Assembly (NCBI GenBank): GCA_964473865.1
Contig: CAYYQN010000011.1
Location: 50,366 to 114,365 of the forward strand
Length of the DNA: 64,000 nucleotides
Direction: 5' to 3'
Source: CAIMUX01 sp964473865
GTDB lineage: Bacteria; Eisenbacteria; RBG-16-71-46; CAIMUX01
The position numbers were made by a program, and so were the translations under genes. How positions within the stretch are numbered: the stretch's first letter is position 1; each line of letters begins with the position of its first letter. Shown here piece after piece: positions 26,478 to 36,061 of this stretch. The notes beneath the pieces were generated by a model. That model was not told the DNA's origin. It saw only the letters and a program-made list of their open reading frames with translations, and searched no databases.

Positions 26478-27635
26478 TCAGGCCGTCTGCGGCCCGGCCA
26501 CGGTGACCGTTGCCTTCTCCCGCTCCCGCTCCCGCTCCGTGATCGCCTCGGCCTGTAGAGCCGAGAAGTACATGCCGAGGGGACGGTACGCGAGGTGTGC
26601 CCACTTGCTGAACGGCACTTCCAGGACAAGCATGGGGACCACGCCCATCATGTGCACGATGTAGAGGACGTTGGCCGCGACCTCGTTGCCGGAACGATGC
26701 AGCACGTGCTGCACGATCCCCGTCAAGGCCACGTAGAAGAGCATGATCAGGAAGATCCAGTCGGTCTCGTGGGAGTGCTTGTAGTGCGTCTCCGCCTTCC
26801 GGATCCGGCCACGCATGGCGAAGATGACCGTGGCCAGAAGGCCGATCGTGGCCAGGTACCCGAAAACGTGCACCTGCCACCGGATCTGTGGTCCGGACTG
26901 CATGTGGTGGAGGAACCCCATGATCAGGATCAGCATCGTGAGGTAGCTCAGCATCAGGATCAGATGGATGAGCCAGGGCCGCTTCTCCCCGCACTCCCGG
27001 TAGCGTTTCTGGGTCATGAAGTGGACCGGCAGGAGCCAGGCTTTGCGGATGTAGGAGGAGAGCGGCACGTGAAGCGTCTTGTCGCGGCCCATCGTGAACC
27101 ACCACATGCGCGCGCAGTTGACCAGCAGCAGCACCACGAGCACGCCGGCCATGGACCAGTCGAAGATGTGCACGACCGATGAGGGGAGGAAAGCTCCCTC
27201 GCCGTCGTACTTGTGGATGTCGCCGTAGTTCATCCCGTAGTAGGTGAAGCCGAGCCCGGTCAGGATGGCCAGAAGCAGGATACCGATCAACTCGAGCTTC
27301 CACGACTTGTAGAAGAGCTTGGAGATGCCGGTGAAATCGTACTGCGAGGTCAGCCACCGGCGCATGGCCATCATGGTCTCACCCGGCTCCGCCTCCCGGG
27401 GGCACTGCTCCGAGCATTCCCCGCAGTAGTAGCAGAGCCAGGGTTCAAGGTTGCCGCGCAGCTTGTCCTCCAACCCCATCTGCAGGAAGCGCATCGACTT
27501 TCGCGGGAAGATGAACGGCTCCCGGGAGAAGGGGCAGGCTGCGGTACAGTTTCCGCAGTGGTAGCACTTGACCACGTCCTGCGCGCCGTAGTGCTCCAGT
27601 TCGGAGACGAGCCTGGGGTTGGCCAGCACGGCCAT
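26478..27635 (-). CDS. QmoC-like membrane subunit: HdrC-type Fe-S domain fused to a cytochrome b-type membrane domain
   Basis: A 385-residue protein matching QmoC in length and plan. Residues 1-95 contain two CxxCxxCxxxC clusters (Cys24/27/30/34 and Cys68/71/74/78), as in HdrC. The rest has about six transmembrane helices (near 115-135, 165-185, 235-258, 270-290, 312-332 and 345-362) with histidines in several of them, suitable for heme b, as in HdrE/NarI-like quinone-reactive proteins. The C-terminus ends in an ERERERE-type tract. By analogy it passes electrons between the soluble Hdr/Mvh proteins and the menaquinone pool. The ATG at 27635 follows GGAGGAG; the longer frame to 28316 is a shadow. 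Confidence 0.9.
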   Translation of the reverse strand: MAVLANPRLVSELEHYGAQDVVKCYHCGNCTAACPFSREPFIFPRKSMRFLQMGLEDKLRGNLEPWLCYYCGECSEQCPREAEPGETMMAMRRWLTSQYDFTGISKLFYKSWKLELIGILLLAILTGLGFTYYGMNYGDIHKYDGEGAFLPSSVVHIFDWSMAGVLVVLLLVNCARMWWFTMGRDKTLHVPLSSYIRKAWLLPVHFMTQKRYRECGEKRPWLIHLILMLSYLTMLILIMGFLHHMQSGPQIRWQVHVFGYLATIGLLATVIFAMRGRIRKAETHYKHSHETDWIFLIMLFYVALTGIVQHVLHRSGNEVAANVLYIVHMMGVVPMLVLEVPFSKWAHLAYRPLGMYFSALQAEAITEREREREKATVTVAGPQTA

Positions 27636-27652
27636 GGCGATTCTCCTCCGTT

Positions 27653-29473
27653 TCAGACGCCCGCCAGCTGGCGGGCCCGGGACTCGATCTGGGCCAGGGG
27701 CAGGCTGCTTCGGCTGTCCTGACCGCGGTGGCTGACAATGCTGCGCAGGACACGCGCGGCGACCGCCGAAGCCTGCGCCACGGTGTCGGGGATGTCCTTC
27801 GGGCCCTGGCAGACGCCGGCGACGTATACGCCTCCACGCTCGGTGCCGGTCGGATCCGTGTTGTAGTCGAGCTCCTGGAACCAGCCGTCCTCGTCCCGCG
27901 GGATGCCGAGGACCGCGGCCAGACGATTGGTGCCGGGTGCCGGCTGCAACCCCACGGCCAGGAGAACCATGTCCACGGGGAATTCCATCACCTTGTCGCT
28001 GAGGATGTCCTCGCCGCGCAGGATCATTCCTCCGTCCTTCTCGGTGACTTTGGCCGAACGCCCGCGGACAACGTAGACGCCCTCGTCCTTGATGCGCTCG
28101 AAGAAGTCCTCGTATCCCTTGCCGAACGCGCGCATGTCGATGTAGTACTCGTAGCACTTGGCGTGGGGCAGCTTCTCCTTGACGAGGTGGGCGAACTTCA
28201 GCGAGTACATGCAGCAGACGCGGGAGCAGTAGGGATTGTAGGCGGCGTCGCGCGATCCCACACAGTGGATGATGGCGATTCTCTCTGGTCGCGGACCCTC
28301 CGGGTCGAAGACCCACTCCTCCTGCTTGGTGCGCTTGTTCAGTTTCTTCGTCTTCATGACGATGTTGCCGCCGGTGGGGCCGGACGCGTTGGTCAACCGC
28401 TCGAATTCCAGGGCGGTGATGACATTGGGCAGGCGGCCGTAGCCGTAGCGCTCAATGCGGGTGGCATCGAAGACCTCGTAGCCGGTGGCCAGGACGATGT
28501 TGCCCACTTCCAGCTCGAGCACCTCGTCCTTGTCGTCGAAATGGATCCCGTCCTTGGCGCAGTGCTTGAGGCAGGCCCCGCACTTCTTCCCCTCGCTTTG
28601 CAGGTACAGGCAGTTTGCCGCGTCCAGGATGTAGGAGTTGGGCACGGCCTGGGGGAAGGGGATGTAGATCGCCTTGCGGTTGGAGATTCCACTGTCGAAC
28701 TCGCTGGGTACGCGCACCGGGCAGACTTCCATGCAGGCATGGCAGGCGACGCAGGTGTCGGGATCGACGTAACGGGCCCGTTTGCGAACCCGCGCCCGGT
28801 AGGCGCCCGGCGTTCCGCTCACCTCTTCAACCTCGGACCAGGTCAGGAGAGTGATGTTCTCATGTTGGCCGACCGACACCATCTTCGGCGTGAGGATGCA
28901 GGCGGCGCAGTCGAGGGTGGGAAACGTCTTGTCGAACATGGCCATGTGGCCGCCGATGGTCGGACGCTGCTCGACGAGGTAGACCTTCATCCCGGCGTCT
29001 GCGATCTCCAGCGCGGCCTGCATGCCTGCGATGCCCCCGCCCACGACGAGGGTGGCGGGGTTCACCGGCGTGGTGTCCGGACGCGTGGCGAGTCCGTACG
29101 GCACCCCGTAGATGGCGCAACAAAGCACCGCTTTGGCGCGCTCCGTGACGTTGCCGTGTATCGCCCCGTGTTCGCGGAAGGATGCCAGCCGCACCAGCTC
29201 CGGATCTCCGCCGGATTCCGCCAGCGCTCGCGCAAACGCCGGCTTGAAGAATCCGGGAGAGTCTCCCGCGATGACCACCGATGTCAGCCGCAAGCGCGTG
29301 AAGTCGCGCGTCAGGGTGAGCGGATCGAGACGTGGAAGCTCACCAAGATCGCGAACCTCGGCGACATGGGGAAAGCCGGCGGCGTAGCGCGACAGCTCAC
29401 TCAAATCGGGTTGGCCGGCGGGGCCGCCGGCTCGACGGCAGAAGAACACACCAATCCGGGATTCAGATATCAT
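27653..29473 (-). CDS. HdrA/QmoA-like flavoprotein with internal ferredoxin domain
   Basis: First gene of the hydrogenase operon, 606 residues. After a divergent N-terminal region of about 135 residues comes an FAD-binding fold (VVGGGIAGMQAALEIADAG), then a ferredoxin-like insertion (CVACHACMEVCP at about 243-254 and KCGACLKHC at about 297-305), then the HdrA Cys motif HCVGSRDAAYNPYCSRVCC. The N-terminal CxC motif of classical HdrA is reduced to a single cysteine. It pairs with the second HdrA-like protein three genes away in the way QmoA pairs with QmoB. Start ATG follows GAGGG by seven bases; upstream operator-like repeats are listed separately. Confidence 0.9.
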   Translation of the reverse strand: MISESRIGVFFCRRAGGPAGQPDLSELSRYAAGFPHVAEVRDLGELPRLDPLTLTRDFTRLRLTSVVIAGDSPGFFKPAFARALAESGGDPELVRLASFREHGAIHGNVTERAKAVLCCAIYGVPYGLATRPDTTPVNPATLVVGGGIAGMQAALEIADAGMKVYLVEQRPTIGGHMAMFDKTFPTLDCAACILTPKMVSVGQHENITLLTWSEVEEVSGTPGAYRARVRKRARYVDPDTCVACHACMEVCPVRVPSEFDSGISNRKAIYIPFPQAVPNSYILDAANCLYLQSEGKKCGACLKHCAKDGIHFDDKDEVLELEVGNIVLATGYEVFDATRIERYGYGRLPNVITALEFERLTNASGPTGGNIVMKTKKLNKRTKQEEWVFDPEGPRPERIAIIHCVGSRDAAYNPYCSRVCCMYSLKFAHLVKEKLPHAKCYEYYIDMRAFGKGYEDFFERIKDEGVYVVRGRSAKVTEKDGGMILRGEDILSDKVMEFPVDMVLLAVGLQPAPGTNRLAAVLGIPRDEDGWFQELDYNTDPTGTERGGVYVAGVCQGPKDIPDTVAQASAVAARVLRSIVSHRGQDSRSSLPLAQIESRARQLAGV

Positions 29474-29506
29474 GGTGTAACCCTCGCGTGGCCCGACCCC
29501 AAGACT

Positions 29507-29554
29507 AGGACCTTCGGGCGAAGATCGGTAGAGTGTTTTTTGAGATCGGCAGAC
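29507..29554 (-). promoter_or_regulatory. Operator-like repeats upstream of the hydrogenase operon
   Basis: Two direct repeats of AGATCGGyAGA (starting at 29522 and 29543, plus-strand reading) stand exactly 21 bp apart, two helical turns, separated by a T-rich tract. Next to them, 29509-29526 is an 18-bp near-palindrome (GACCTTCG GG CGAAGATC, one mismatch). They lie 35-80 bases before the first gene. I cannot name a regulator and see no convincing -35/-10 pair. The rest of the 29474-29876 gap is comparatively AT-rich and holds no gene; a stretch near 29700-29750 has the GACACAGAGACGC look of a degenerate dispersed repeat. Confidence 0.4.
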
Positions 29555-29876
29555 CTAAAAAAGGAAATGGCTTGGGGCACTGGAAGATGGATTGAGTCTA
29601 TGAGTCTCCTGGGCCAAGTCGACGCTGCGACATTTGGTCTCGGCGTGTGGCGCGCCCTGAGGAGAGGCTCAGAATCTCAACAACTCGCGACTGTCGAGCT
29701 TGTTGCGTCTCTGTGTCTCCCTTGCGGCTTTCTCTGTCAGAATTGTTGCGTCGTTACTTGCGTCGTCTGATCTCAGTGATTCCGGTTGAGTCGCCGCTCC
29801 TCCTGCCCGCTTCTTGCGTTCTCTGGTCTCGGTTTGGTTGCGGAGCCGAAGGCCATCCGCATGCGGATCGCACGGC

Positions 29877-31829
29877 TCATTCGGACGGGGGGTCGAGGGA
29901 CGACAACGAATCCGGGTCGGGAACCCGTTCCAGGGTGGCCGGCGGGAGCAGCACCGAGAAGGTCGAGCCGCGGCCTTCTTCGCTTTCCAGGTGAATCGTT
30001 CCGCCATGCTGTCGCACGATGTCCCGCACGATGACGAGGCCGAGTCCGGTGCCCGCCGATTCCATCGCCTTGGCGTTCTCCGCGCGGAAGAACTCGGTGA
30101 AGAGCTTCTGCTGCACCGTCTGTGGGACTCCGATCCCGGTGTCGCTGACTTCAAGCAGGAGACGCCCGTCGGGGGCGAACGAGAGGCCGACGCGGATGCG
30201 GCCTCCCTTCGGCGTGTACTTGATGGCGTTGGAGATCAGGTTCTCCAGCATCCGCTCCAGCATCTCCGGGCTCCCGAGGACCGGGGGCAATCCCTCCGAA
30301 GCCTCAACCGTGAACTGCTGCTCACGCTCGGCCGCCTTGTCGCGGAAGGTCCGCCCGACATGGGCCACCAGTCCGCCCATCTCGACCGGAATCCGGGCGT
30401 GCTCGCCTCGCGCGCCGTGACTCGTGGCCAGGACCATGAGTTCGTTCACGAGCTCACTCAGCGAAGTGGCCCGGCGCTTGATGCGCTGGAGGTACTGGAC
30501 CTGCGCTTCGTTCATTCCGCCGGTGTAGCCCTCGACGAGGATGTCGAGCATGCTCACCATGGCGGCGAGGGGCGCGCGCAGATTGTGCGCGACCCGGAAG
30601 CTGAAGCGCTCGCGTTCCTGGCCCAAGTCCTCCACCGCCCGGTAGGCGCGTGCGTTCTCCAGCGCGATGGCGACCAGCTCCGACGCCAGGCGCAGGAAGT
30701 CGATGTCGTCTTGCCCGAAGCGCTCCGGCCCGCGCGCGTAGGCCCCCAGGATGCCGATCACCTCGGATTCGCCGCGCAGCGGGACGAAGAGCACAGATTG
30801 CACCTGGGCGGCGGCGAACTCCTCCCCGAGCTGGAAGAGCTCGTGCTGGGTGACCTGTCCGGTAGCGAACGGCTCTCCCTCGAGGATGCGCCGGTTGAGC
30901 GGGCTGCGCGCGACCTCGATCTCCCGGCCGGTCGCGAACTGGGAGGGGAGGCCATGGGCCGCGGCATAGCGAAGCTTCTCGCCGTCCTCGCTGAGGAACT
31001 TCACCGACATTCCCTGCACCGCCATGACCCGGGCCAGCTCGGAACAGACGACGTCCAGGATCCGGTCCGTTCTCCGGCTGCCGACCATGGAGTTCACGAT
31101 GGTGTGCAGGCCGCGCAGCTTGTTGTTGAGGTCGAGAACCGCCTCGGACAGCTCCGCCAGGCGCAGAATCCGCCGGCGGACCATCTCCATGATGCTGGTG
31201 GTGACCACCGAGCTGACCACGACGGTGACGGCGAAGAAGACCCAGGTGACGAGGGCCGGAAGAGCTCCGCCGGTGAGGGTGATGACCGCAGCGCCCTGGC
31301 GGGTGATGGGGTGATGCGCCAGATACCCCAGGCTCTCAGCGGCGGTGAGCAGGCCCATGCCGACCGCTGCCATCACCGCGAAGGCCCACGCCGTGCGATG
31401 CTTCAGCAGAATGGAGCTGAAGATGATGTGAAAGATGAAGAAGAAGACGAACGGACTCGAGCCGCCTCCCGTGAAGTGCACGATGAGGAAGATCGCGGTG
31501 AAGTCGAAGACGACCTGCCAACGGGTGAAGGTGCGGAGCTGGTCCTCGGTCTGAAGCTCGAGCTGGACCTTGAATCGGCGGTGCCACAGGTGGAAGAGGA
31601 GATTGTAGGCCAGGATGAACAGCGAGACGAGGAACAGCATGCGGGGTTCGAGCCGGATCTGGAGGGTCTCTGCGATCAGAAGTCCGAGCCCGATCAGCGG
31701 GGGGACCCACCAGCGCAGGCGCACGAACCAGAGAGAGCGGTCCCTCAGCTCATGGAGCAGGAGTAGGCGGCCGGCCCGTAATTCCTGAGGCGCATGCTCA
31801 GAGGGCGCGGGCGGCACGCTTGCTTGCAT
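29877..31829 (-). CDS. Membrane-bound sensor histidine kinase with GAF domain
   Basis: A 650-residue hybrid-free kinase. About six transmembrane helices occupy residues 33-215, followed by a coiled-coil linker, a GAF domain (about 240-395), a HisKA dimerisation helix with the phosphoacceptor His415 in FRVAHNLRAPL, and an HATPase domain with N box NLISNAIKYTP, G1 box DTGIGVP and G2 box GTGLGLVIV. The Asn after the His (HN rather than HE/HD) is unusual and may affect phosphatase activity. No response regulator is adjacent. The start ATG follows GGGGAGGG. It faces the same way as the subtilase gene upstream and the hydrogenase operon downstream (403 bases away). Confidence 0.93.
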   Translation of the reverse strand: MQASVPPAPSEHAPQELRAGRLLLLHELRDRSLWFVRLRWWVPPLIGLGLLIAETLQIRLEPRMLFLVSLFILAYNLLFHLWHRRFKVQLELQTEDQLRTFTRWQVVFDFTAIFLIVHFTGGGSSPFVFFFIFHIIFSSILLKHRTAWAFAVMAAVGMGLLTAAESLGYLAHHPITRQGAAVITLTGGALPALVTWVFFAVTVVVSSVVTTSIMEMVRRRILRLAELSEAVLDLNNKLRGLHTIVNSMVGSRRTDRILDVVCSELARVMAVQGMSVKFLSEDGEKLRYAAAHGLPSQFATGREIEVARSPLNRRILEGEPFATGQVTQHELFQLGEEFAAAQVQSVLFVPLRGESEVIGILGAYARGPERFGQDDIDFLRLASELVAIALENARAYRAVEDLGQERERFSFRVAHNLRAPLAAMVSMLDILVEGYTGGMNEAQVQYLQRIKRRATSLSELVNELMVLATSHGARGEHARIPVEMGGLVAHVGRTFRDKAAEREQQFTVEASEGLPPVLGSPEMLERMLENLISNAIKYTPKGGRIRVGLSFAPDGRLLLEVSDTGIGVPQTVQQKLFTEFFRAENAKAMESAGTGLGLVIVRDIVRQHGGTIHLESEEGRGSTFSVLLPPATLERVPDPDSLSSLDPPSE

Positions 31830-31945
31830 CGGGTCCCTCCCCTTGATCCGGCGCTGGAGACCCTAGCATCACCGCCGGCCTCATGTCAGGGAGAAGTGAC
31901 GGCCGGATTCGGCTCGGACCCTCCCGCGCATGCGGATTCCGGCCG

Positions 31946-34900
31946 CTAGCGCCGCGCCCGCGATTCCTCCGCCGGGACCGTGATCGCCCGGCGGCGCACG
32001 AGATCGAAGAACGCCGTCTTCTCCCGGGGAAATCGTTCGGGCCACCACGCCAGCGCCTCATCGGCGAGGTCGGTCCACCCCTGGTCGAGGAGGAGCCGGA
32101 TGCCAAGCCGGGCCAGCCGCGGATTCCAGGGGTCGGAAGCTGCGGCGGCGCCGAGCGGTCCGATCGCTTCCAGGGGCTTGTGCTCCGCGAGGAGCAAGGT
32201 GGCCCGCACCGCCTCGGGCGGATCGCCCCCGAAGGCGAACTTCTCCGACCGGTCGAGCTGCCTGCGCGCTTCGCGCAGGTCCCCTCCCGCGACCGCCAGC
32301 GCGGCCCGCCGGAGTGCGATCCGCCCCGCACGCCGCCGGTCCGACTCCTCGGGAAGGTCCTTCGACAGCCGCCGTTCACTCGCATCCAGTAGCTTTCCGA
32401 CCGCCTCCCGCGCGGCGGGGTCGTCCGGGGCAAAGCGGAGATGCAGGTCGCACCTCAGGAACATCCGGTTCCACCAGCGTCCGGTCGCTTCGGCCTGGTC
32501 TGGGTCCCATGCTTTCTGCAGCGCGTCGGCCCGGTCCAAAGGGCCCAGGGCGGCGGTCAACGCGGCGAGCCCCGCGTCGCCGCCGCCGTCGGCACCGGAA
32601 CCGGATCCAGCGATCCCGGCCGGACCGTCCGCCGATGGCTGCTCTCGGTCCGGCGTCTCGTGCGCGAGCAGCGACGGCGGATCGGACAGAAGCCGCCTCG
32701 CGGCCTCCTCGAGCCGATCGAGCGCCTCCTGGACCGGTGGCTCGGCTTCGGCGCGCGGGACCCGGGTGTCGGCACGCAGCGGAAGCGACAGGAGGGGTGG
32801 AGCCTCGCTGCGATCACGCAGTCGCAGCGATCCGGCGAAGACTCCGTCGTCCGGAAGTCCGCGAGTGCGAAGGTAGAGGCTTCGCGTCCAGCCGCGTGGA
32901 AAGTCGAAGCTCCAGGAGCTGTCTGCGCCGGCGATTCGTCCGGCCACGGGGTCCGGGAAGGGCGTGACTCGACCGAAGCTTCCGGAGCGTACGATCTCCG
33001 GCGAGAAGAAGGCGGTGTCCCGCAGGAAGTCACGACCGCAACCGAAGATGCTGATCTCGATCCGGTACCAGCCGGAGGCCGGCCCATCCCCGGGGGCGCG
33101 CAGCCGGAACGGTCCCGAGGAGATATTTCCGGCATCGACCATCTGTCCGGTCGGCGCGAAGAGGCGGAAGAAACAGTCGTCGAGGAAGTCTTCCAGCTCC
33201 GGGGCTTGCCGCAGATCGCAGGTGACAGTCTCCTCTCGGTCCAGGCGCACCAGGCCGCGACCCAGCGCGAGGAGGGCGTCGCGAGGCCCTTCCAGCGATA
33301 TCGTGTGGACCGTGTCGGGTTTGACCGACCAGGTCAGCGCCAGCGGCTCGACCCGCCCGTCGATGCGCACGTCGACATCGACACGGGTGTCGGCGAGCGG
33401 AGCGCGCAGCGGCACGCTCGCCCCGTCCCGTTCCGGGAGGATCTGCACCGGCGGTTCGCCCCAGCGCGCCTCGGGGCTCGACTCGCCCCCGAGCGTGGCG
33501 GTGGATCCGTATCCGCCGGGTCCCTCCAGGCCATCGAATCCGATCGATGCTTCCAGCGATCCGGGTCCGGCGTTGACCCAGCGCGCGAAGAGCGCGAGCT
33601 CGACCACGCTTCCACCCTCCACCCGCTGGAAGAGCGTGCGCTCGTCGTCGCGCCGGAGCGAGAGGCCGGTGTTCCCGCGCAGAGCCGGGGGAGGGAACCG
33701 CAGGTCCACGGCCGTTGCGGCCACGGAGTACGTGTTGGCGGGATCCGCGGAGAGCTCCTTCAGGCGGATCGACATGCGTGTCGCTCCCTCGGGGACCACC
33801 ACGAAGGTGGCCTGCCGTTCGCCCGGGAGGAGGTCGAAGGTGCGTCGGATCCGAAGATCCGCGGGGGCGACATGCTCCGGGCGCACCAGCACGACCGGGA
33901 TGTCGACCTCGGTGCCCGGCGCATCGCGACGCGAAACGGTGGCGCCGCCGGGTTCGGCCGCGGCCACGGTGTGCACCTTGAGCAGCCCGACATTCAAGCC
34001 CGGACGCAGCCGGGAGGGATCGATGCGGACCCGTAGCGAGGTCCCCGAAGCGGGCACGGAGGTCTGCGGCGGCGCCTCCATCCACGCAACGGTCGATTCC
34101 AGCCGGACCAGGCGCAGGAATCGCGCGCGCAGAGGTTCGGCTCCCCGCTCCGGCAGGTCGGGGGTGATGCGGATCGTCCGCCAGTAAGGCTTTGTCGCCG
34201 TCTCGTTGCGGTCGTAGATGCCTTCGCCCTCACCGGTCGGGTTGTACACGCTGACGCGCCAGCCGGTCAACGGGTCGCGAGTCGCCGGCACGCCGACTTC
34301 CGGCACCACGCAGGAATCGGATAGGGCGGGAGGGGTCACGGGGAAGGCGGCGGCCAGGGCTCGAAGCGCCGCGTACGCTCCGGGCAGGTGGATCAATCCC
34401 GCTCCTTGCTCCACGAACGAGATCTCGTCCGCAGGGGGCGCGGCGGCCAGCGGGATCGCCGACGCGCGCAAGGATCGATCCACGCGGGCCGGGCTGATCG
34501 GGATCTTCTCCTGCCGGGCTGCGCAGGTCAGGAGGGCCAGGCACCCGGCCGCTTGGGGTGCCGCCATGCTGGTGCCGTTCCAGTTCTCGTTGCGAGTCAC
34601 GAGCCAGGTCGGCAGCGGGCTCACCGCCGCGCCGGGAGCGATGAGGTCGATCCCGGGACTCCCGTTGGCGAGCGGACCGCGGGAAGAGAAGTTGAACATG
34701 CGGATGCCGTGCGCCGGATCCCGATCCGCGGACCCCCGGCTTCCTCGAGCATCGGAGCGCGGGGCCGCGCTCACGGTCGAGACCAGGCCGCTGTAGCTCG
34801 TCATCATGGTGAGGGGCGAGATGGCCGCCCCCAGGGTGAACGTCCGCCGCGCCGTGCCGGCGGCTCCCACGGTCGAAAGTCCGGGGCCCTCGTTCCCGGC

Positions 34901-36061
34901 GCTCATGGTGACAAGGATTCCGTGATTCTGGACGACCGTATCGAGGTAGCGCGCGAGGACTTCCCGCCCGTCGTCGAAGTGGGAGGTGCCGCCGAAACTG
35001 ATATTGGCGACCATGGCCCCCCGGGCCACGGCCCAGGAGATCCCCTTGGCGATCGCGTTGTGCGAGGTGCCGCCGCCCAGCCGGCCATTCCCGATCTTGA
35101 CCGACAGGAAGCGGACTCCGGGAGCGAGTCCGTTCAGCGGATCGTCGGGCCCGTAGTAGGCGCCGATGATGCCGGCGACGTGCGTGCCGTGGCCCCCCTC
35201 GTCGAACATGAGCACGATGCGGCTGCCGTCGTCTTTGATGGAGGCGAGCGCCACGCTGAACTCGACCGGAGCGGGGAAGAGAGCGAGGTCGCCTCGTTCG
35301 CGGTAAGGCCGCAACTCCGTTTCTTCGGACAAGTCGCCGTCCGCGTCGGTGTCGATGACCAACCGCCAGGCGCCGGCGCTTCGCCAGGCCACCAGATCGT
35401 AAACCGGACCGAGGTCGGAGAACTCCCGATCGGCGGTTCGGCGGGCTTCGCGATAGGCTTCGGCGCGGTCGGCAGGGATGCGGACGGTATCCGCCTCGTC
35501 AGCCGAGTCTCTCTGCCGCGGGGGCGCCTCCACTCGCGCCTCCCAGGCGTCGATCTCGCGGCGCCGCTCTTCTGCGCGGATTTCCTGGAGGCGCGCCGTC
35601 AAGCCGCGCGGGAAGACCTCGAGCGCCGAGAGCCGGCCAAGCCGGTAGACGCCGTCCGCGGCGCGGTGCGGGCCGAGACGGAGGGTGCGGCCCGTCCAGC
35701 CGGTCAGCACCGTGTCGCGCGTGGTGACGAGGACAGGAAGATCGAGAAGCCCGTTGTCGGTGGCGTCATACACGTCGACGATCTTCCGCTCGCCGGATGG
35801 AGTGTGGAGCAGGCCGGGGTGATGCAGGTCGATGCCGGTGTCGAGAACGGCAACCAGGACGCCGCGGCCGTCGGCCTCGGGGTGATCCGCCAGGAACCGC
35901 GTCACCCCGAGGTCGTCTTTGGGAAGGTACGCTCGGAGCAGCTCCGCCTCCGACGGCACGGTGGCGCCGGCGGCCGCAGGAGCGGGCGAAACCGATGCGG
36001 CCGACATCGCCCAGATGCCAAGGAGTGCCGCGGTCGCGCGGATCAGGTCTCGTCTGTTCAT
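31946..36061 (-). CDS. Large secreted subtilisin-like protease, tripeptidyl-peptidase II-like
   Basis: A 1371-residue S8 protease. The triad is complete: Asp74 (VLDTGIDLHHPG), His291 (GGHGTHVAGI) and Ser498 (NGTSMAAPQAAG), with the oxyanion Asn390 (SAGNEGPG). The 217-residue separation of Asp and His by an inserted domain is the hallmark of the TPP II/pyrolysin branch; the following beta-sandwich regions and a C-terminal helical TPR-like region (about 1130-1371) also fit. The N-terminus (MNRRDLIRATAALLGIW) has a twin-arginine-like motif before a hydrophobic core, so export by Tat is possible. TPP II enzymes are normally intracellular; a secreted version would differ. The ATG follows AGGGGACC. 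No FlgD-like tail. Confidence 0.92.
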   Translation of the reverse strand: MNRRDLIRATAALLGIWAMSAASVSPAPAAAGATVPSEAELLRAYLPKDDLGVTRFLADHPEADGRGVLVAVLDTGIDLHHPGLLHTPSGERKIVDVYDATDNGLLDLPVLVTTRDTVLTGWTGRTLRLGPHRAADGVYRLGRLSALEVFPRGLTARLQEIRAEERRREIDAWEARVEAPPRQRDSADEADTVRIPADRAEAYREARRTADREFSDLGPVYDLVAWRSAGAWRLVIDTDADGDLSEETELRPYRERGDLALFPAPVEFSVALASIKDDGSRIVLMFDEGGHGTHVAGIIGAYYGPDDPLNGLAPGVRFLSVKIGNGRLGGGTSHNAIAKGISWAVARGAMVANISFGGTSHFDDGREVLARYLDTVVQNHGILVTMSAGNEGPGLSTVGAAGTARRTFTLGAAISPLTMMTSYSGLVSTVSAAPRSDARGSRGSADRDPAHGIRMFNFSSRGPLANGSPGIDLIAPGAAVSPLPTWLVTRNENWNGTSMAAPQAAGCLALLTCAARQEKIPISPARVDRSLRASAIPLAAAPPADEISFVEQGAGLIHLPGAYAALRALAAAFPVTPPALSDSCVVPEVGVPATRDPLTGWRVSVYNPTGEGEGIYDRNETATKPYWRTIRITPDLPERGAEPLRARFLRLVRLESTVAWMEAPPQTSVPASGTSLRVRIDPSRLRPGLNVGLLKVHTVAAAEPGGATVSRRDAPGTEVDIPVVLVRPEHVAPADLRIRRTFDLLPGERQATFVVVPEGATRMSIRLKELSADPANTYSVAATAVDLRFPPPALRGNTGLSLRRDDERTLFQRVEGGSVVELALFARWVNAGPGSLEASIGFDGLEGPGGYGSTATLGGESSPEARWGEPPVQILPERDGASVPLRAPLADTRVDVDVRIDGRVEPLALTWSVKPDTVHTISLEGPRDALLALGRGLVRLDREETVTCDLRQAPELEDFLDDCFFRLFAPTGQMVDAGNISSGPFRLRAPGDGPASGWYRIEISIFGCGRDFLRDTAFFSPEIVRSGSFGRVTPFPDPVAGRIAGADSSWSFDFPRGWTRSLYLRTRGLPDDGVFAGSLRLRDRSEAPPLLSLPLRADTRVPRAEAEPPVQEALDRLEEAARRLLSDPPSLLAHETPDREQPSADGPAGIAGSGSGADGGGDAGLAALTAALGPLDRADALQKAWDPDQAEATGRWWNRMFLRCDLHLRFAPDDPAAREAVGKLLDASERRLSKDLPEESDRRRAGRIALRRAALAVAGGDLREARRQLDRSEKFAFGGDPPEAVRATLLLAEHKPLEAIGPLGAAAASDPWNPRLARLGIRLLLDQGWTDLADEALAWWPERFPREKTAFFDLVRRRAITVPAEESRARR

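Noticed and set aside
26478..26560. GCTCCCGCTCCCGCTCC triplet-like repeat in the end of the QmoC-like gene.
   Set aside because: It codes the ERERERE tail and is too short to call a functional repeat.
29700..29755. Stretch with GACACAGAGACGC-like repetition, possible dispersed repeat.
   Set aside because: Only one degenerate copy in the window, so repeat status cannot be shown here.
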